Positions 27,688 to 38,981 of a stretch of DNA of 64,000 bases are shown here, piece after piece. The notes beneath the pieces are model-generated. The model had not been told where the DNA came from. It saw only the letters and a program-made list of their open reading frames with translations, and did not search any database. Within the stretch, counting starts at the first letter, position 1; every line of letters starts with the position of its first letter. The stretch spans positions 3,720,001-3,784,000 of the forward strand of contig NZ_CP087710.1 of NCBI RefSeq assembly GCF_020991065.1. Reading direction: 5' to 3'. The translations under genes were made by a program, and so were the position numbers. Source of the stretch: Nocardioides okcheonensis (GTDB taxonomy: Bacteria > Actinomycetota > Actinomycetes > Propionibacteriales > Nocardioidaceae).

Positions 27688-28755
27688 ATGCCGCTCCTCG
27701 ACACCGTCAAGCAGCGCGTCGCGGAGGTTCGCGAGCGCCGCCCCTTCATCGACCACCTCGTCCGGATGGTCGAGCACTACGGCTTCGTCAACGGCAGCGC
27801 CCTCGCGGGCGCCGTGACGTTCTTCGGCTTCCTCTCGTTCTTCCCGATCCTCGCGCTCGGCTTCGCGGTGGTCGGCTGGGCCGCGCGGGTCTATCCCGAC
27901 GCGCAGGGCCAGCTGGTGGACGCCATCCAGTCGGTCCTGCCGATGGTCGTGGAGGACGACCCGAAGCCCGGGGAGATCTCCATCGAGGCCTTCCAGACCG
28001 GCGCCGGCGCCGCGGCCGGGCTCGGCGTGGTCGGTCTGCTCTACTCCGGGCTCGGCTGGGTGTCCGGCCTGCGCACCGCGCTCCAGGCGGTCTTCGAGAC
28101 GCCGCGGCGCGAGCAGCCCGGCTTCGTGGGCGGCAAGCTCAAGGACCTGCTCGCGCTGGTGCTGGTCGGCGTGGTGCTGATGGTCGCCGTCGCGGTGTCC
28201 GCCGCGGTCAACTGGCTCTCGGGCGAGATCCTCTCCTGGATCGGGCTCGACCAGGAGCTGGCGCCGCTGGTGGGGCTCATCGGGGTCGCGGTCGGCCTCG
28301 CGGCCAACTCGCTGCTGTTCTTCGCCATCTTCAAGGTGCTCGCCGACCACGACACCCCCGACCGCTCGCTGTGGAGCGGCGCCCTGCTCGGCGCGGTCGC
28401 CTTCGAGCTGCTCAAGCAGGCTGCGGCCTTCCTCCTGGCCTCCACGCAGGGCCAGCCCGCGTTCGCGGTCTTCGGCATCGCCCTGGTGCTGCTGATCTGG
28501 ATCAACTACTTCTCTCGCGTCGTCCTCTTCGCCGCCGCGTGGGCCCACACCTCGGTGGAGTCGCGCGAGCGCCGCGCCGCGCAGGCCGCCGCCGCGGGGC
28601 GCGCGGAGGGTCCGCAGATCGACGTCGCCGCAGCAGCGGCCGGCGGCGTACGCCCCTCCGCGCCCGCCGCGGACCACCGCTCCTCGAAGGCCGCCTTCGC
28701 CGCCGGTGCCGCCTCGATGCTCGGCCTGGTCGCGCTGGTGCGCCGCCGCCGCTGA
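27688..28755 (+). CDS. YihY/BrkB family membrane protein
   Basis: 355 residues, six hydrophobic segments. The family hallmarks are present: F-V-N-G-S-A-L-A-G-A-V-T-F-F-G-F-L-S-F-F-P near the start and a conserved A-S-T-Q-G-Q-P-A-F-A-V-F-G-I-A-L-V-L-L-I-W-like run with I-N-Y-F-S-R-V near residue 275. These proteins were once called ribonuclease BN; that activity is not accepted and their transport role is open. The Ala-rich C-terminal 70 residues contain one more hydrophobic stretch and end in R-R-R-R. Confidence 0.88.
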   Translation: MPLLDTVKQRVAEVRERRPFIDHLVRMVEHYGFVNGSALAGAVTFFGFLSFFPILALGFAVVGWAARVYPDAQGQLVDAIQSVLPMVVEDDPKPGEISIEAFQTGAGAAAGLGVVGLLYSGLGWVSGLRTALQAVFETPRREQPGFVGGKLKDLLALVLVGVVLMVAVAVSAAVNWLSGEILSWIGLDQELAPLVGLIGVAVGLAANSLLFFAIFKVLADHDTPDRSLWSGALLGAVAFELLKQAAAFLLASTQGQPAFAVFGIALVLLIWINYFSRVVLFAAAWAHTSVESRERRAAQAAAAGRAEGPQIDVAAAAAGGVRPSAPAADHRSSKAAFAAGAASMLGLVALVRRRR

Positions 28756-28802
28756 GGTTGCCCCCGGCCTCGCCTGCCTGCCGCTGGGGCCGCCGCACGC
28801 CT

Positions 28803-28854
28803 GAGCGGTGTCCCAGCCACATTTCCGGGGGCCGAAGTGTGGGTCAGCCACCGC
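28803..28854 (+). repeat. Palindromic repeat, copy B (left of DUF559 gene)
   Basis: GAGCGGTGTCCCAGCCACA, an inner stem with CCGG and CCGAAG, then TGTGGGTCAGCCACCGC. The first 45 bases are identical to copy C 83 bases downstream; the right arm ends differently. Confidence 0.85.
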
Positions 28855-28885
28855 CCCTTCGGCCTGTCCACCGTGCCGCCCGCCT

Positions 28886-28938
28886 GAGCGGTGTCCCAGC
28901 CACATTTCCGGGGGCCGAAGTGTGGGTGGCGCACCGCT
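28886..28938 (+). repeat. Palindromic repeat, copy C (left of DUF559 gene)
   Basis: Same left arm and inner part as copy B, with right arm TGTGGGTGGCGCACCGCT, the same variant arm as in copy D. B and C lie in the 298-base gap between the YihY gene and the DUF559 gene. The rest of the gap shows nothing else recognisable. Confidence 0.85.
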
Positions 28939-29053
28939 GGGGGACGGACGTACGTGGGCCGCTGGCCGTCCACAGGGGCGCGTACGAGCCGGTCGTCCCC
29001 AGGGTGCCCGGCGGCCGGGTGCGCGCCCGGCTCCGGGGTGGCGGAATCAGCGG

Positions 29054-29995
29054 ATGCTCCGACTCCCCGATCTCGTCCTCCACGGTCCGGTCACCCGCTC
29101 GGCGGCGCTCGACGCCGGTGTGCCGGCGCGCGTGCTCGAGGGCACGCGGTTCCACCGGATCCACCAGGGCGTCTACGTCCACCGCGACCACGAGATGTCC
29201 TGGGCCGACCACGTGCAGGCCGCGCAGCTCGCCCTGCCGGACGGTGCCCGCACGACCGGGACCACCCGACTCCGCCAGCTGGGGCTCGGGGTCGGCGCGC
29301 CGTTCCCGCTGCACTTCGTGGTCGAGGGCGACCTGCACCTCGTCCTCGACGGCGTCTTCCTCCACCGCACGGTGAAGATGCCGCCGCACGACGAGTCCGG
29401 GGTCAGCATCGAGGCGGCCTTCGTGGCGTTCTGCGCCGAGGCCAGGCTGATCGACGCGATCGGTCTCGGTTGCTTCCTGCTGAACAAGCACCACCTCGAC
29501 GGGACCCTCCTCGAGCGGCTGCTGGACGCGGAGCCGTGGCGCGCCGGCGCCCGCGAGGCGTCGTACGTCGGCCCGTTCCTCGACGACCGGCCGCGCTCGA
29601 TCCCCGAGGCCGAGCTTTTGGCCTACGTCACCTTCTCCGGCATCGCGATGCCGGACGTCAACCAGGAGGTCGAGCTCCCCGACGGCACCGTGCTGACGCC
29701 CGACCTGTGGTTCGCGGCGCAGCAGCTCGCGGTCGAGTACGAGGGCGGTCACCACCAGGACGACCGGCCGCAGTACCTCGCCGACATCGACCGGTACGCC
29801 GCCTACCGCCGCACCTCCACGGCGTACGAGCAGGTGACCAAGGAGCTGATGCGCGCACCGAGGGCCACCGTCCGGCGGATCCACGCAGCGCTCGTCGCGC
29901 GGGGGTACGACGGTCCGCCGCCGGACTTCGACGGCCTGTGGCTCGACCTGTTCCGTCCCCTGTCCGAGATCGTCCGCCGGGTGCGCATCGCGTGA
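29054..29995 (+). CDS. DUF559/AbiEi-like endonuclease-fold protein
   Basis: 313 residues from ATG 29054. The N-terminus (L-V-L-H-G-P-V-T-R-S-A-A-L-D-A-G-V) resembles the AbiEi-type winged helix found at the start of many actinobacterial proteins with a Vsr-like end. The C-terminal part has the nuclease-like core: D217 in P-D-L-W-F, then V-E-Y-E-G-G-H-H with E228 and E230, then D-I-D-R-Y-A-A-Y, as in DUF559 (PD-(D/E)XK-like). The substrate is unknown. The open frame continues upstream through the palindromic repeats, but that part is not protein-like. The gene is bracketed by repeat pairs B/C and D/E, with D starting two bases after its stop. Confidence 0.8.
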   Translation: MLRLPDLVLHGPVTRSAALDAGVPARVLEGTRFHRIHQGVYVHRDHEMSWADHVQAAQLALPDGARTTGTTRLRQLGLGVGAPFPLHFVVEGDLHLVLDGVFLHRTVKMPPHDESGVSIEAAFVAFCAEARLIDAIGLGCFLLNKHHLDGTLLERLLDAEPWRAGAREASYVGPFLDDRPRSIPEAELLAYVTFSGIAMPDVNQEVELPDGTVLTPDLWFAAQQLAVEYEGGHHQDDRPQYLADIDRYAAYRRTSTAYEQVTKELMRAPRATVRRIHAALVARGYDGPPPDFDGLWLDLFRPLSEIVRRVRIA

Positions 29996-29997
29996 TC

Positions 29998-30051
29998 GGG
30001 CGGTGTCCCAGCCACAGTCGGGCGATCGGGAATGTGGGTGGCGCACCGCCC
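29998..30051 (+). repeat. Palindromic repeat, copy D (right of DUF559 gene)
   Basis: GGGCGGTGTCCCAGCCACA, inner 16 bases, then TGTGGGTGGCGCACCGCCC. The arms match copies B and C but the inner part is different. It begins two bases after the nuclease-like gene's stop codon. Confidence 0.85.
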
Positions 30052-30080
30052 TGCCCGCGTGTCGTACGGGGCGCGCCGAC

Positions 30081-30154
30081 GAGCGGTGGCCGACCCACAA
30101 TCGGGAGCACGAAAGTGTGGGTGGGACACCGCTCGGGCGGGTGGCGCACCGCTC
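30081..30154 (+). repeat. Palindromic repeat, copy E plus an extra half arm
   Basis: 30081-30134 is GAGCGGTGGCCGACCCACA, an inner part, then TGTGGGTGGGACACCGCTC. A further half arm GTGGCGCACCGCTC follows at 30141-30154, as if an additional unit had been partly lost. The gap to sdhB holds only this and the sdhB terminator. Confidence 0.85.
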
Positions 30155-30184
30155 GGGCCGAGGGAGCGGGCGGACGGAGACGCG

Positions 30185-30216
30185 ACGAGGGCCGGGGGAG
30201 ACCCCCCGGCCCTCGT
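30185..30216 (-). terminator. Hairpin terminator of sdhCAB
   Basis: A perfect 14-bp stem (30185-30198 with 30203-30216), loop of four bases, 17 bases beyond the sdhB stop on the minus strand. Confidence 0.75.
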
Positions 30217-30233
30217 GCGGTGGAGCGTACGGC

Positions 30234-30977
30234 TCAGTGGCCGTGGCGGATCGCGGTGCGCAGGTCCTTGTTGAGCTGGGAGATCACGTCGAGCGGGATC
30301 TCCTTGGGGCAGGACGCGGTGCAGGCGCCGATGTTGGTGCAGCCGCCGAAGCCCTCGGCGTCGTGCTGGGCCACCATGTTGACCACGCGGGTGTCGCGCT
30401 CGGGCTGGCCCTGGGGGAGCAGGCCGAGGTGGGTGATCTTGGCGCCCATGAAGAGCGACGCGGAGCCGTTCGGGCAGGCCGCGACGCAGGCGCCGCAGCC
30501 GATGCAGGTCGCGACGTTGAACGCGCGGTCGGCGTCGTCCTTGGGGACCGGCACCGAGTGCGCCTCGGGGGCCGCGCCGGTGTTGACCGAGACGTAGCCA
30601 CCCTGCTGGATGATCCGGTCGAAGGCGCTGCGGTCGACGACGAGGTCCTTGATGACCGGGAAGGCGTCCGAGCGCCACGGCTCGATGGTGATCGTGTCGC
30701 CGTCGGAGAACGAGCGCATGTGCAGCTGGCAGGTCGTGGTGACCTCCGGGCCGTGCGCCTCGCCGTTGATCATCAGCCCGCACGAGCCGCAGATGCCCTC
30801 GCGGCAGTCGTGCTCGAACGCGACGGGCTCCTCGCCCTGCTCGTTGAGCTGCTCGTTGAGCACGTCCAGCATCTCGAGGAACGACATGTCGGGCGACACG
30901 TCGGCGAGCTGGTAGGTGTGGATCGCGCCGGTGGACGCAGCGTCCGGCTGGCGCCAGATCTTCAGGGTCAGGTTCAT
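30234..30977 (-). CDS. sdhB: Succinate dehydrogenase iron-sulfur subunit
   Basis: 247 residues. Carries electrons from SdhA flavin to the membrane quinone site. The [2Fe-2S] cluster region is [10 protein letters not shown] with a fourth Cys in V-T-T-T-C-Q; the [4Fe-4S]/[3Fe-4S] ligands are in [12 protein letters not shown] and [13 protein letters not shown]. It is the last gene of sdhC-A-B, separated from sdhA by two bases. Confidence 0.97.
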   Translation of the reverse strand: MNLTLKIWRQPDAASTGAIHTYQLADVSPDMSFLEMLDVLNEQLNEQGEEPVAFEHDCREGICGSCGLMINGEAHGPEVTTTCQLHMRSFSDGDTITIEPWRSDAFPVIKDLVVDRSAFDRIIQQGGYVSVNTGAAPEAHSVPVPKDDADRAFNVATCIGCGACVAACPNGSASLFMGAKITHLGLLPQGQPERDTRVVNMVAQHDAEGFGGCTNIGACTASCPKEIPLDVISQLNKDLRTAIRHGH

Positions 30978-30979
30978 GC

Positions 30980-32995
<2,016 letters not shown>

Positions 32996-33008
32996 GAGCA
33001 CGGACCCC

Positions 33009-33737
33009 TTACTTGGTGATGATGCCCGCGAGGACACCGAGCGGGACGAGGGAGAAGCCGATCGAGATGACCAGCGCGACGACGAGGCCGGCGGCCTTGG
33101 CGCGCTGGCGCTTGGCGGCGTTGCCGGTCCAGCCGAGCGTCTGCGCGGCGCTCCAGACCCCGTGGTGCAGGTGCAGGCCGAGCGCGACCATCGCGACGAG
33201 GTAGATCACGGTCAGCCACCAGACGTCGAAGGTGTCGACGAGCAGGTTGTACGGGTCGTTCGTGGCGCCGCCCTGCGGGTTGACCTTGCCGATGGTGAAG
33301 TTGAGCAGGTGCCAGACGAGGAAGACCAGGATGGTCACGCCACCCCAGCGCATCATCAGGCTCGAGCGGCTGGCGCCCGGGTTCTTCTTCACGACGTACT
33401 TCGTCGAGCGCGCGCTGCTGGCGCGACGCCACAGCGTCACGGCGCAGTAGACGTGCACGACCAGCGCCGCGATCAGCCCGACGCGCAGGATCCACAGCAC
33501 CCCGCTGTGGGGGAGCATCGGCTCGCCGATCTCGCGCAGGTGCTCGGCGTAGTCGTTGAACGCGTCGTGCCCGGCGAACGCCTTGAGGTTGCCGTACATG
33601 TGCGCGAGGACGAAGCCGATGAAGACGACGCCGCTCACCGCCATCCCGAGCTTCAGGGCGATGGTGGTGCGAGAAGCCCGCGCACCCTTGACGAGAGTCG
33701 GACCCTGGGTTCGGGGGCCGTTGATTTGGGTTGCCAC
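33009..33737 (-). CDS. sdhC: Succinate dehydrogenase cytochrome b subunit
   Basis: 242 residues from GTG 33737, five membrane helices. Histidines likely to hold haem occur in [24 protein letters not shown] and L-H-L-H-H-G-V-W-S. The size and G-x-H-x-x-H-G pattern mark the type B cytochrome b558 family, where one subunit replaces SdhC plus SdhD and often binds two haems; no sdhD is present. The gene order is C-A-B. The promoter probably lies in the gap to the divergent mutA. Confidence 0.95.
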   Translation of the reverse strand: MATQINGPRTQGPTLVKGARASRTTIALKLGMAVSGVVFIGFVLAHMYGNLKAFAGHDAFNDYAEHLREIGEPMLPHSGVLWILRVGLIAALVVHVYCAVTLWRRASSARSTKYVVKKNPGASRSSLMMRWGGVTILVFLVWHLLNFTIGKVNPQGGATNDPYNLLVDTFDVWWLTVIYLVAMVALGLHLHHGVWSAAQTLGWTGNAAKRQRAKAAGLVVALVISIGFSLVPLGVLAGIITK

Positions 33738-33893
33738 ATGTTCACGGTATCGCGGCCTCCGCCCTCGCGACGCGCCGAGTCGGTGTGAGGTTTTCGTGCG
33801 CGCGTCGGGTGTGACGTACGCCACGGGCCGGGCGGGGCGCCGGTGAGACCTATCCCATAGGTGCGGGCGGTGTCCGTCGGGTGACGAGCGTCC

Positions 33894-33899
33894 TATCCT
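33894..33899 (+). promoter_or_regulatory. -10 box of mutA (leaderless)
   Basis: TATCCT ends six bases before ATG 33906, with no ribosome site, so mutA-mutB-meaB probably start from a leaderless transcript. Confidence 0.5.
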
Positions 33900-33905
33900 G
33901 CGCTC

Positions 33906-35735
33906 ATGACAGACCCCGATCGCGGCCTGGACGGCGGGCTCGACGAGCCCGAGGAGCTGCAGCCCGAGGAGGGCTCGCTCCGGCTGGTGGGCGACGGCGA
34001 CGCCTACGACGTCCACGCCTGGGAGGCCGCCACCGCTGCGGTGCTGCGCAAGGCCCGCCGGCTCGGTGAGGACGCGCCCGACGCCGACGTGTGGGGCGCG
34101 CTGACCCGCACCACGCTCGACGGCATCGAGGTGCCCCCGATCGGCCAGCCGTCCGACCTCGAGGGGCGCACGACCGCCGGTCGCCCGACCCGCTCCGGCC
34201 CCTGGGACGTCCGCACCCAGGTCGAGGTCGTCGACGCCCGCGCCACCAACGAGGCCATCCTCCAGGACCTCGAGAACGGCGCCACCTCCGTGCTGCTGCA
34301 CCTCGACGGCGACGACGCCCCCGACTGGGCCGCCGTGCTCGACGGGGTGCTGCTCGACCTCGCGCCCGTCGTGCTCGACCGCCCGTCGCTCGCCCAGGTC
34401 GAGTCGTTCGCCGCCTTCCTGGAGGGCGTGGAGGGTGCGCTGCACCCGGCCACCAACCTGTCCCTCGACCCGCAGACGCTCGAGATGCTGCCGCACCCGG
34501 TGCGCGAGGACGGCGTGACGGGTCGCAGCCTGCTCGTCCCCGTCGTGCGCCGCGCGATGCAGCTCGGCGTCCGGGCGCTCGTGGTCGACGGCACCGCGCT
34601 CCACGACCAGGGCGCGAGCGACGCGCAGGAGCTCGGCTGGACCGCCGCGACCGGCGTCGCGTACCTCCGCCTGCTCGCCGACGAGGGCTTCTCCGCCGAG
34701 CACGCCGCGCGGTTCGTCGAGCTCCGCCTGGCCGCGACCGACGAGCAGTTCCCCACGATCGCCAAGCTCCGCGCGGCCCGGCGCGTCTGGGCGCGGGTGC
34801 TGGAGGCGAGTGGAGTGGCGGGCGCCGACGGCGCGGTGTCGCTGCACGCCGTGACCAGCCGCCCGATGACCAGCAAGCAGGACCCGTGGGTCAACATGCT
34901 GCGCGGCACCGTCGCCGCGTTCGCGGCCGGTGTCGGCGGCGCCGACGCGGTCACGGTCGTCCCCTTCGACGAGCGGCTGGGCATGCCCGACGCGTTCGGT
35001 CGCCGGATCGCCCGCAACACCTCCTCCCTGCTGATCGAGGAGTCCCACGTCGCCGCGGTCACCGACCCCGCCGGTGGGTCCTACGCCGTGGAGCGGCTGA
35101 CCGACGACCTCGCGGTCGCCGCCTGGGCCGAGCTCGGCCGGATCGAGGCAGCGGGCGGGGCGTTCGCCGACGAGGCCCGCGCGGGGGTGAAGGAGCGCTA
35201 CCGCGCGGTCCGCGCGGCGCGCGACGCCCAGGTCGCCGACCGCTCGCGCCCGATCACCGGCGTCTCGGAGTTCCCGAACCTCGGCGAGGTGCTGCCCGAG
35301 CGGGACCCCGTCCCGTTCCGCCACGCCCGCCACTACGACTGGGCGTTCCAGGACATGCGGAGCGAGCCCGCCGAGCGCCCGGCCTTCCTCGCCACGATGG
35401 GCCCGGTCGCCGCCCACACCGCGCGAGCCACCTTCGCCACCAACCTGCTCGCCGCCGGCGGCGTCGCCGTCGAGGCGGCCGGCGCCACCGCGTCCGTGGA
35501 CGACGTGACGGCGGCCTACGCCGGTCAGCCGGTCGCCGTGCTCGCCGGCACCGACGCGGCCTACGCCGAGTGGGGAGGCGACCTCGTCGCCGCGCTGCGG
35601 GCGGCCGGGGCGTCCTACGTGGTGCTCGCCGGCAAGCCGGGCGAGCGGACCGTGACCGACGTCGACGACTCGTGCGCCCTGGGGGTCGACGCGCTCGGCT
35701 TCCTCGGCCGGATCCGAGAGGAGCTCTCGAAGTGA
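33906..35735 (+). CDS. mutA: Methylmalonyl-CoA mutase small subunit
   Basis: 609 residues. Non-catalytic partner of MutB in the B12-dependent conversion between succinyl-CoA and methylmalonyl-CoA, used in propionate and odd-chain or branched substrate metabolism. The mutase barrel is present ([18 protein letters not shown]), and the C-terminal cobalamin-fold domain is there but lacks the D-x-H-x-x-G motif, as expected for the small subunit. It overlaps mutB by four bases. Confidence 0.95.
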   Translation: MTDPDRGLDGGLDEPEELQPEEGSLRLVGDGDAYDVHAWEAATAAVLRKARRLGEDAPDADVWGALTRTTLDGIEVPPIGQPSDLEGRTTAGRPTRSGPWDVRTQVEVVDARATNEAILQDLENGATSVLLHLDGDDAPDWAAVLDGVLLDLAPVVLDRPSLAQVESFAAFLEGVEGALHPATNLSLDPQTLEMLPHPVREDGVTGRSLLVPVVRRAMQLGVRALVVDGTALHDQGASDAQELGWTAATGVAYLRLLADEGFSAEHAARFVELRLAATDEQFPTIAKLRAARRVWARVLEASGVAGADGAVSLHAVTSRPMTSKQDPWVNMLRGTVAAFAAGVGGADAVTVVPFDERLGMPDAFGRRIARNTSSLLIEESHVAAVTDPAGGSYAVERLTDDLAVAAWAELGRIEAAGGAFADEARAGVKERYRAVRAARDAQVADRSRPITGVSEFPNLGEVLPERDPVPFRHARHYDWAFQDMRSEPAERPAFLATMGPVAAHTARATFATNLLAAGGVAVEAAGATASVDDVTAAYAGQPVAVLAGTDAAYAEWGGDLVAALRAAGASYVVLAGKPGERTVTDVDDSCALGVDALGFLGRIREELSK

Positions 35736-37924
35736 GCATCCCGAAGAACTTCGCCGACGTCGCCCTCGGAGGTTTCGAGGCTCGCTCCGCTCGCACCTCA
35801 ACCACCGAGAGCGCTGGCGAGTCCTGGGCCAGCCCGGAGGGGATCGACATCCTCCCGGTCTACGGTCCCGAGCACCTCGAGGGCCTCGACGGCCTCGACA
35901 CCTGGCCGGGCCTCGCGCCGTTCCTGCGCGGGCCCTACCCGACGATGTACACCACCCAGCCGTGGACGATCCGGCAGTACGCCGGCTTCTCCACCGCCGA
36001 GGAGTCCAACGCCTTCTACCGCCGCAACCTCGCGGCCGGGCAGAAGGGGCTCTCGGTCGCCTTCGACCTCGCCACCCACCGCGGCTACGACTCCGACCAC
36101 CCGCGGGTGCGCGGCGACGTCGGCATGGCGGGCGTGGCGATCGACTCGATCTACGACACCCGCACCCTCTTCGACGGCATCCCGCTCGACGAGATGTCGG
36201 TGTCGATGACGATGAACGGCGCCGTGCTGCCCGTGCTCGCGCTCTACATCGCGGCGGCGGAGGAGCAGGGGGTCAAGCCGGAGCAGCTCGCGGGGACCAT
36301 CCAGAACGACATCCTCAAGGAGTTCATGGTCCGCAACACCTACATCTACCCGCCGGCCCCGAGCATGCGGATCATCAGCGACATCTTCGCCTTCACCTCG
36401 CAGCGGATGCCGCGCTTCAACTCGATCTCGATCTCCGGCTACCACATCCAGGAGGCCGGGGCGACGGCCGACCTCGAGCTGGCCTACACGCTGGCCGACG
36501 GCGTCGAGTACATCCGCGCCGGCCTCGGCACCGGGATGACGATCGACCAGTTCGCGCCGCGGCTGTCGTTCTTCTGGGCGATCGGGATGAACTTCTTCAT
36601 GGAGGTCGCCAAGATGCGGGCGGCCCGGGCGCTGTGGGCGCGGCTGGTCGACGACTTCGACCCGCAGAACCCCAAGTCGCGCTCGCTGCGCACCCACAGC
36701 CAGACCTCCGGCTGGTCGCTGACCGCGCAGGACGTCTTCAACAACGTCGGGCGCACCTGCATCGAGGCGATGGCCGCGACCCAGGGCCACACCCAGTCGC
36801 TGCACACCAACGCCCTCGACGAGGCGATCGCGCTGCCCACCGACTTCTCGGCACGCATCGCGCGCAACACCCAGCTCCTGCTGCAGCAGGAGTCCGGCAC
36901 CACCCAGGTCGTCGACCCGTGGGCGGGCTCCTACTACGTCGAGAAGCTCACCCACGACCTCGCCGAGCGCGCGTGGGGGCACATCCAGGAGGCCGAGCGC
37001 GCCGGCGGCATGGCGAAGGCGATCGAGCAGGGCATCCCCAAGATGCGCATCGAGGAGGCCGCCGCCCGCACCCAGGCGCGGATCGACGCCGGCCACCAGA
37101 AGGTGATCGGCGTCAACACCTACCGCCTCGCCGCCGAGGACAAGCTCGACGTGCTCCGCGTCGACAACGACGACGTCTACCGCCAGCAGGTCGCCAAGCT
37201 CGAGCGGCTGCGCGCCGAGCGCGACGACGACGACGTGCGCCGCACCCTGGACGCGATCACGGCGAGCGCCGAGCGCGGTCCGGCCGGGGACGGCTCGCTC
37301 GACGGCAACCTGCTCGCGCTCGCCGTCGACGCGGCGCGCGCCAAGGCCACGGTCGGGGAGATCTCCGACGCGCTGGAGAAGGTCTACGGCCGCCACCAGG
37401 CGGTGATCCGTACGATCAGCGGCGTGTACCGCGACGAGGCAGGCACCGCCCCCGGCGGCAAGGTCGCCGAGGTCATCGCCGCCACGGAGGAGTTCGAGGC
37501 CGAGGAGGGCCGCCGCCCCCGCATCCTGGTCGCCAAGATGGGCCAGGACGGCCACGACCGCGGTCAGAAGGTCGTGGTGACCGCGTTCGCCGACCTCGGC
37601 TTCGACGTCGACGTGGGGCCGCTGTTCTCCACGCCCGAGGAGGTCGCCCAGCAGGCGGTCGACGCCGACGTGCACGTCGTGGGCGTCTCCTCGCTGGCGG
37701 CCGGCCACCTCACCCTGCTGCCGGCGCTCAAGCAGGCGCTGGCCGAGCAGGGGCGTCCGGACATCATGGTCGTCATCGGCGGCGTGATCCCGCCCGACGA
37801 CGTCGAGACGCTCCGGGAGATGGGCGCCGCCGCGGTCTTCCTCCCCGGCACCGTCATCGCCGAGTCGGCCCTCGACCTGATCGCCCGGCTGCGCGAGCAG
37901 CACGGGGCCGGCCCGGGAGCCTGA
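35732..37924 (+). CDS. mutB: Methylmalonyl-CoA mutase large (catalytic) subunit
   Basis: 730 residues from GTG 35732, overlapping mutA. The substrate barrel is complete ([24 protein letters not shown]), and the B12-binding motif D-G-H-D-R-G lies at about residues 606-611 with G-V-S-S-L-A-A-G-H later on. The N-terminal linker (about residues 14-25, [12 protein letters not shown]) is encoded by a 37-base repeat-like sequence at 35771-35807 (see findings); it lies before the conserved W-A-S-P-E-G-I segment and should be outside the catalytic core. meaB overlaps the stop by one base. Confidence 0.97.
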   Translation: MSIPKNFADVALGGFEARSARTSTTESAGESWASPEGIDILPVYGPEHLEGLDGLDTWPGLAPFLRGPYPTMYTTQPWTIRQYAGFSTAEESNAFYRRNLAAGQKGLSVAFDLATHRGYDSDHPRVRGDVGMAGVAIDSIYDTRTLFDGIPLDEMSVSMTMNGAVLPVLALYIAAAEEQGVKPEQLAGTIQNDILKEFMVRNTYIYPPAPSMRIISDIFAFTSQRMPRFNSISISGYHIQEAGATADLELAYTLADGVEYIRAGLGTGMTIDQFAPRLSFFWAIGMNFFMEVAKMRAARALWARLVDDFDPQNPKSRSLRTHSQTSGWSLTAQDVFNNVGRTCIEAMAATQGHTQSLHTNALDEAIALPTDFSARIARNTQLLLQQESGTTQVVDPWAGSYYVEKLTHDLAERAWGHIQEAERAGGMAKAIEQGIPKMRIEEAAARTQARIDAGHQKVIGVNTYRLAAEDKLDVLRVDNDDVYRQQVAKLERLRAERDDDDVRRTLDAITASAERGPAGDGSLDGNLLALAVDAARAKATVGEISDALEKVYGRHQAVIRTISGVYRDEAGTAPGGKVAEVIAATEEFEAEEGRRPRILVAKMGQDGHDRGQKVVVTAFADLGFDVDVGPLFSTPEEVAQQAVDADVHVVGVSSLAAGHLTLLPALKQALAEQGRPDIMVVIGGVIPPDDVETLREMGAAAVFLPGTVIAESALDLIARLREQHGAGPGA
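35771..35807 (+). repeat. Repeat-like insertion within mutB 5' end
   Basis: GGTTTCGAGGCTCGC at one end and CGCACCTCAACCACCG at the other enclose a CTCCGCT centre. I recall this as a frequent intergenic repeat of Nocardioides-type genomes (read on the other strand as GGTGGTTGAGGTGCGAGC...), but cannot check that here. It preserves the reading frame. Confidence 0.55.
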
Positions 37925-38925
37925 TGCCCCGTCCGGTCGACGTCGACGCCCTCGTCGCGGGGGTGCGGGACGGGCAGCGTGCCGCCGTCTCGCGCGCCAT
38001 CACCGTGGTGGAGTCCTCGCGCGCCGAGCACCGGCTCGCGGCCCGCGAGCTGCTGACCGCGCTGGCCGAGGTCGAGCGTCCGCCGGCGGTGCGCGTCGGG
38101 ATCTCCGGCGTCCCCGGGGTCGGCAAGTCCACCTTCATCGAGTCCCTCGGCGGACGGTTGACGGCGGCCGGCCACCGGGTCGGCGTGCTGGCGGTCGACC
38201 CGTCCTCGGTGCGCACCGGCGGCTCGGTGCTCGGCGACAAGACCCGCATGTCGACGCTGGCGGTCGACCCCCGGGCCTTCATCCGGCCCTCGCCGTCGGC
38301 CGGCACGCTGGGCGGCGTCGCCCGCGCGACCGCCCAGGCGATGCTGGTCCTGGAGGCGGCCGGCCACGACGTCGTGCTCGTCGAGACCGTCGGCGTCGGC
38401 CAGTCCGAGGTCACCGTGTCGCGGATGGTCGACACCTTCTTGTTCCTCACCCTCGCCCGCACCGGCGACCAGCTCCAGGGCATCAAGAAGGGCATCCTCG
38501 AGATCGTCGACGTGGTGGCGGTCAACAAGGCCGACGCCCAGGGCGGGCAGGACCACGCGGCGGACGCCCGGGTCGCCGCCCGCGAGCTGGCGGGCGCGCT
38601 GCGGCTGGTCCGCGGCCACGACGAGTGGGCGCCGCCCGTGGTGACCTGCTCCGGACTCACCGGCGACGGCGTCGACGACGTCTGGGACCGTATCGGCCAG
38701 CACCGCGACCACCTCGGCGCCGACGGGCTGGCCCGCAAGCGCGCCGAGCAGCAGCTGGAGTTCACCTGGGCGCTGGTCCGCGACGAGCTCGACCAGCGGC
38801 TGCGCTCCTCCGCGGGGGTCGCCGCGGTGCGCGACGACGTACGCCGCGCGGTGCTCGCCGGTGAGCTCCCTGCGCCCCTCGCGGCGGACCGGCTGCTCGC
38901 GGCCTACGACGCCGATCCCCGCTGA
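37924..38925 (+). CDS. meaB: Methylmalonyl-CoA mutase-associated GTPase
   Basis: 333 residues, a G3E P-loop GTPase that gates B12 loading and protects the mutase. Walker A is G-V-P-G-V-G-K-S-T, then V-L-A-V-D-P-S-S, G-G-S-V-L-G-D-K-T-R-M and E-T-V-G-V-G-Q-S; N-K-A-D gives guanine specificity. Its ATG shares one base with the mutB stop (TGATG), so synthesis is linked to the enzyme it serves. Confidence 0.96.
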   Translation: MPRPVDVDALVAGVRDGQRAAVSRAITVVESSRAEHRLAARELLTALAEVERPPAVRVGISGVPGVGKSTFIESLGGRLTAAGHRVGVLAVDPSSVRTGGSVLGDKTRMSTLAVDPRAFIRPSPSAGTLGGVARATAQAMLVLEAAGHDVVLVETVGVGQSEVTVSRMVDTFLFLTLARTGDQLQGIKKGILEIVDVVAVNKADAQGGQDHAADARVAARELAGALRLVRGHDEWAPPVVTCSGLTGDGVDDVWDRIGQHRDHLGADGLARKRAEQQLEFTWALVRDELDQRLRSSAGVAAVRDDVRRAVLAGELPAPLAADRLLAAYDADPR

Positions 38926-38981
38926 CCGGTTGTCCAGGTCCGGTCCGGCGTGCCCGGGCCAGTCGCTACTCTGGGAAGGTC

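Noticed and set aside
28808..29053. Upstream extension of the DUF559 gene by 82 codons
   Set aside because: It runs through repeat copies B and C and is not protein-like; the ATG at 29054 starts the conserved N-terminus.
28803..30154. The repeated hairpins as a CRISPR array
   Set aside because: Only four copies with a gene in the middle, palindromic units of 52-54 bp, no regular unique spacers and no cas genes.
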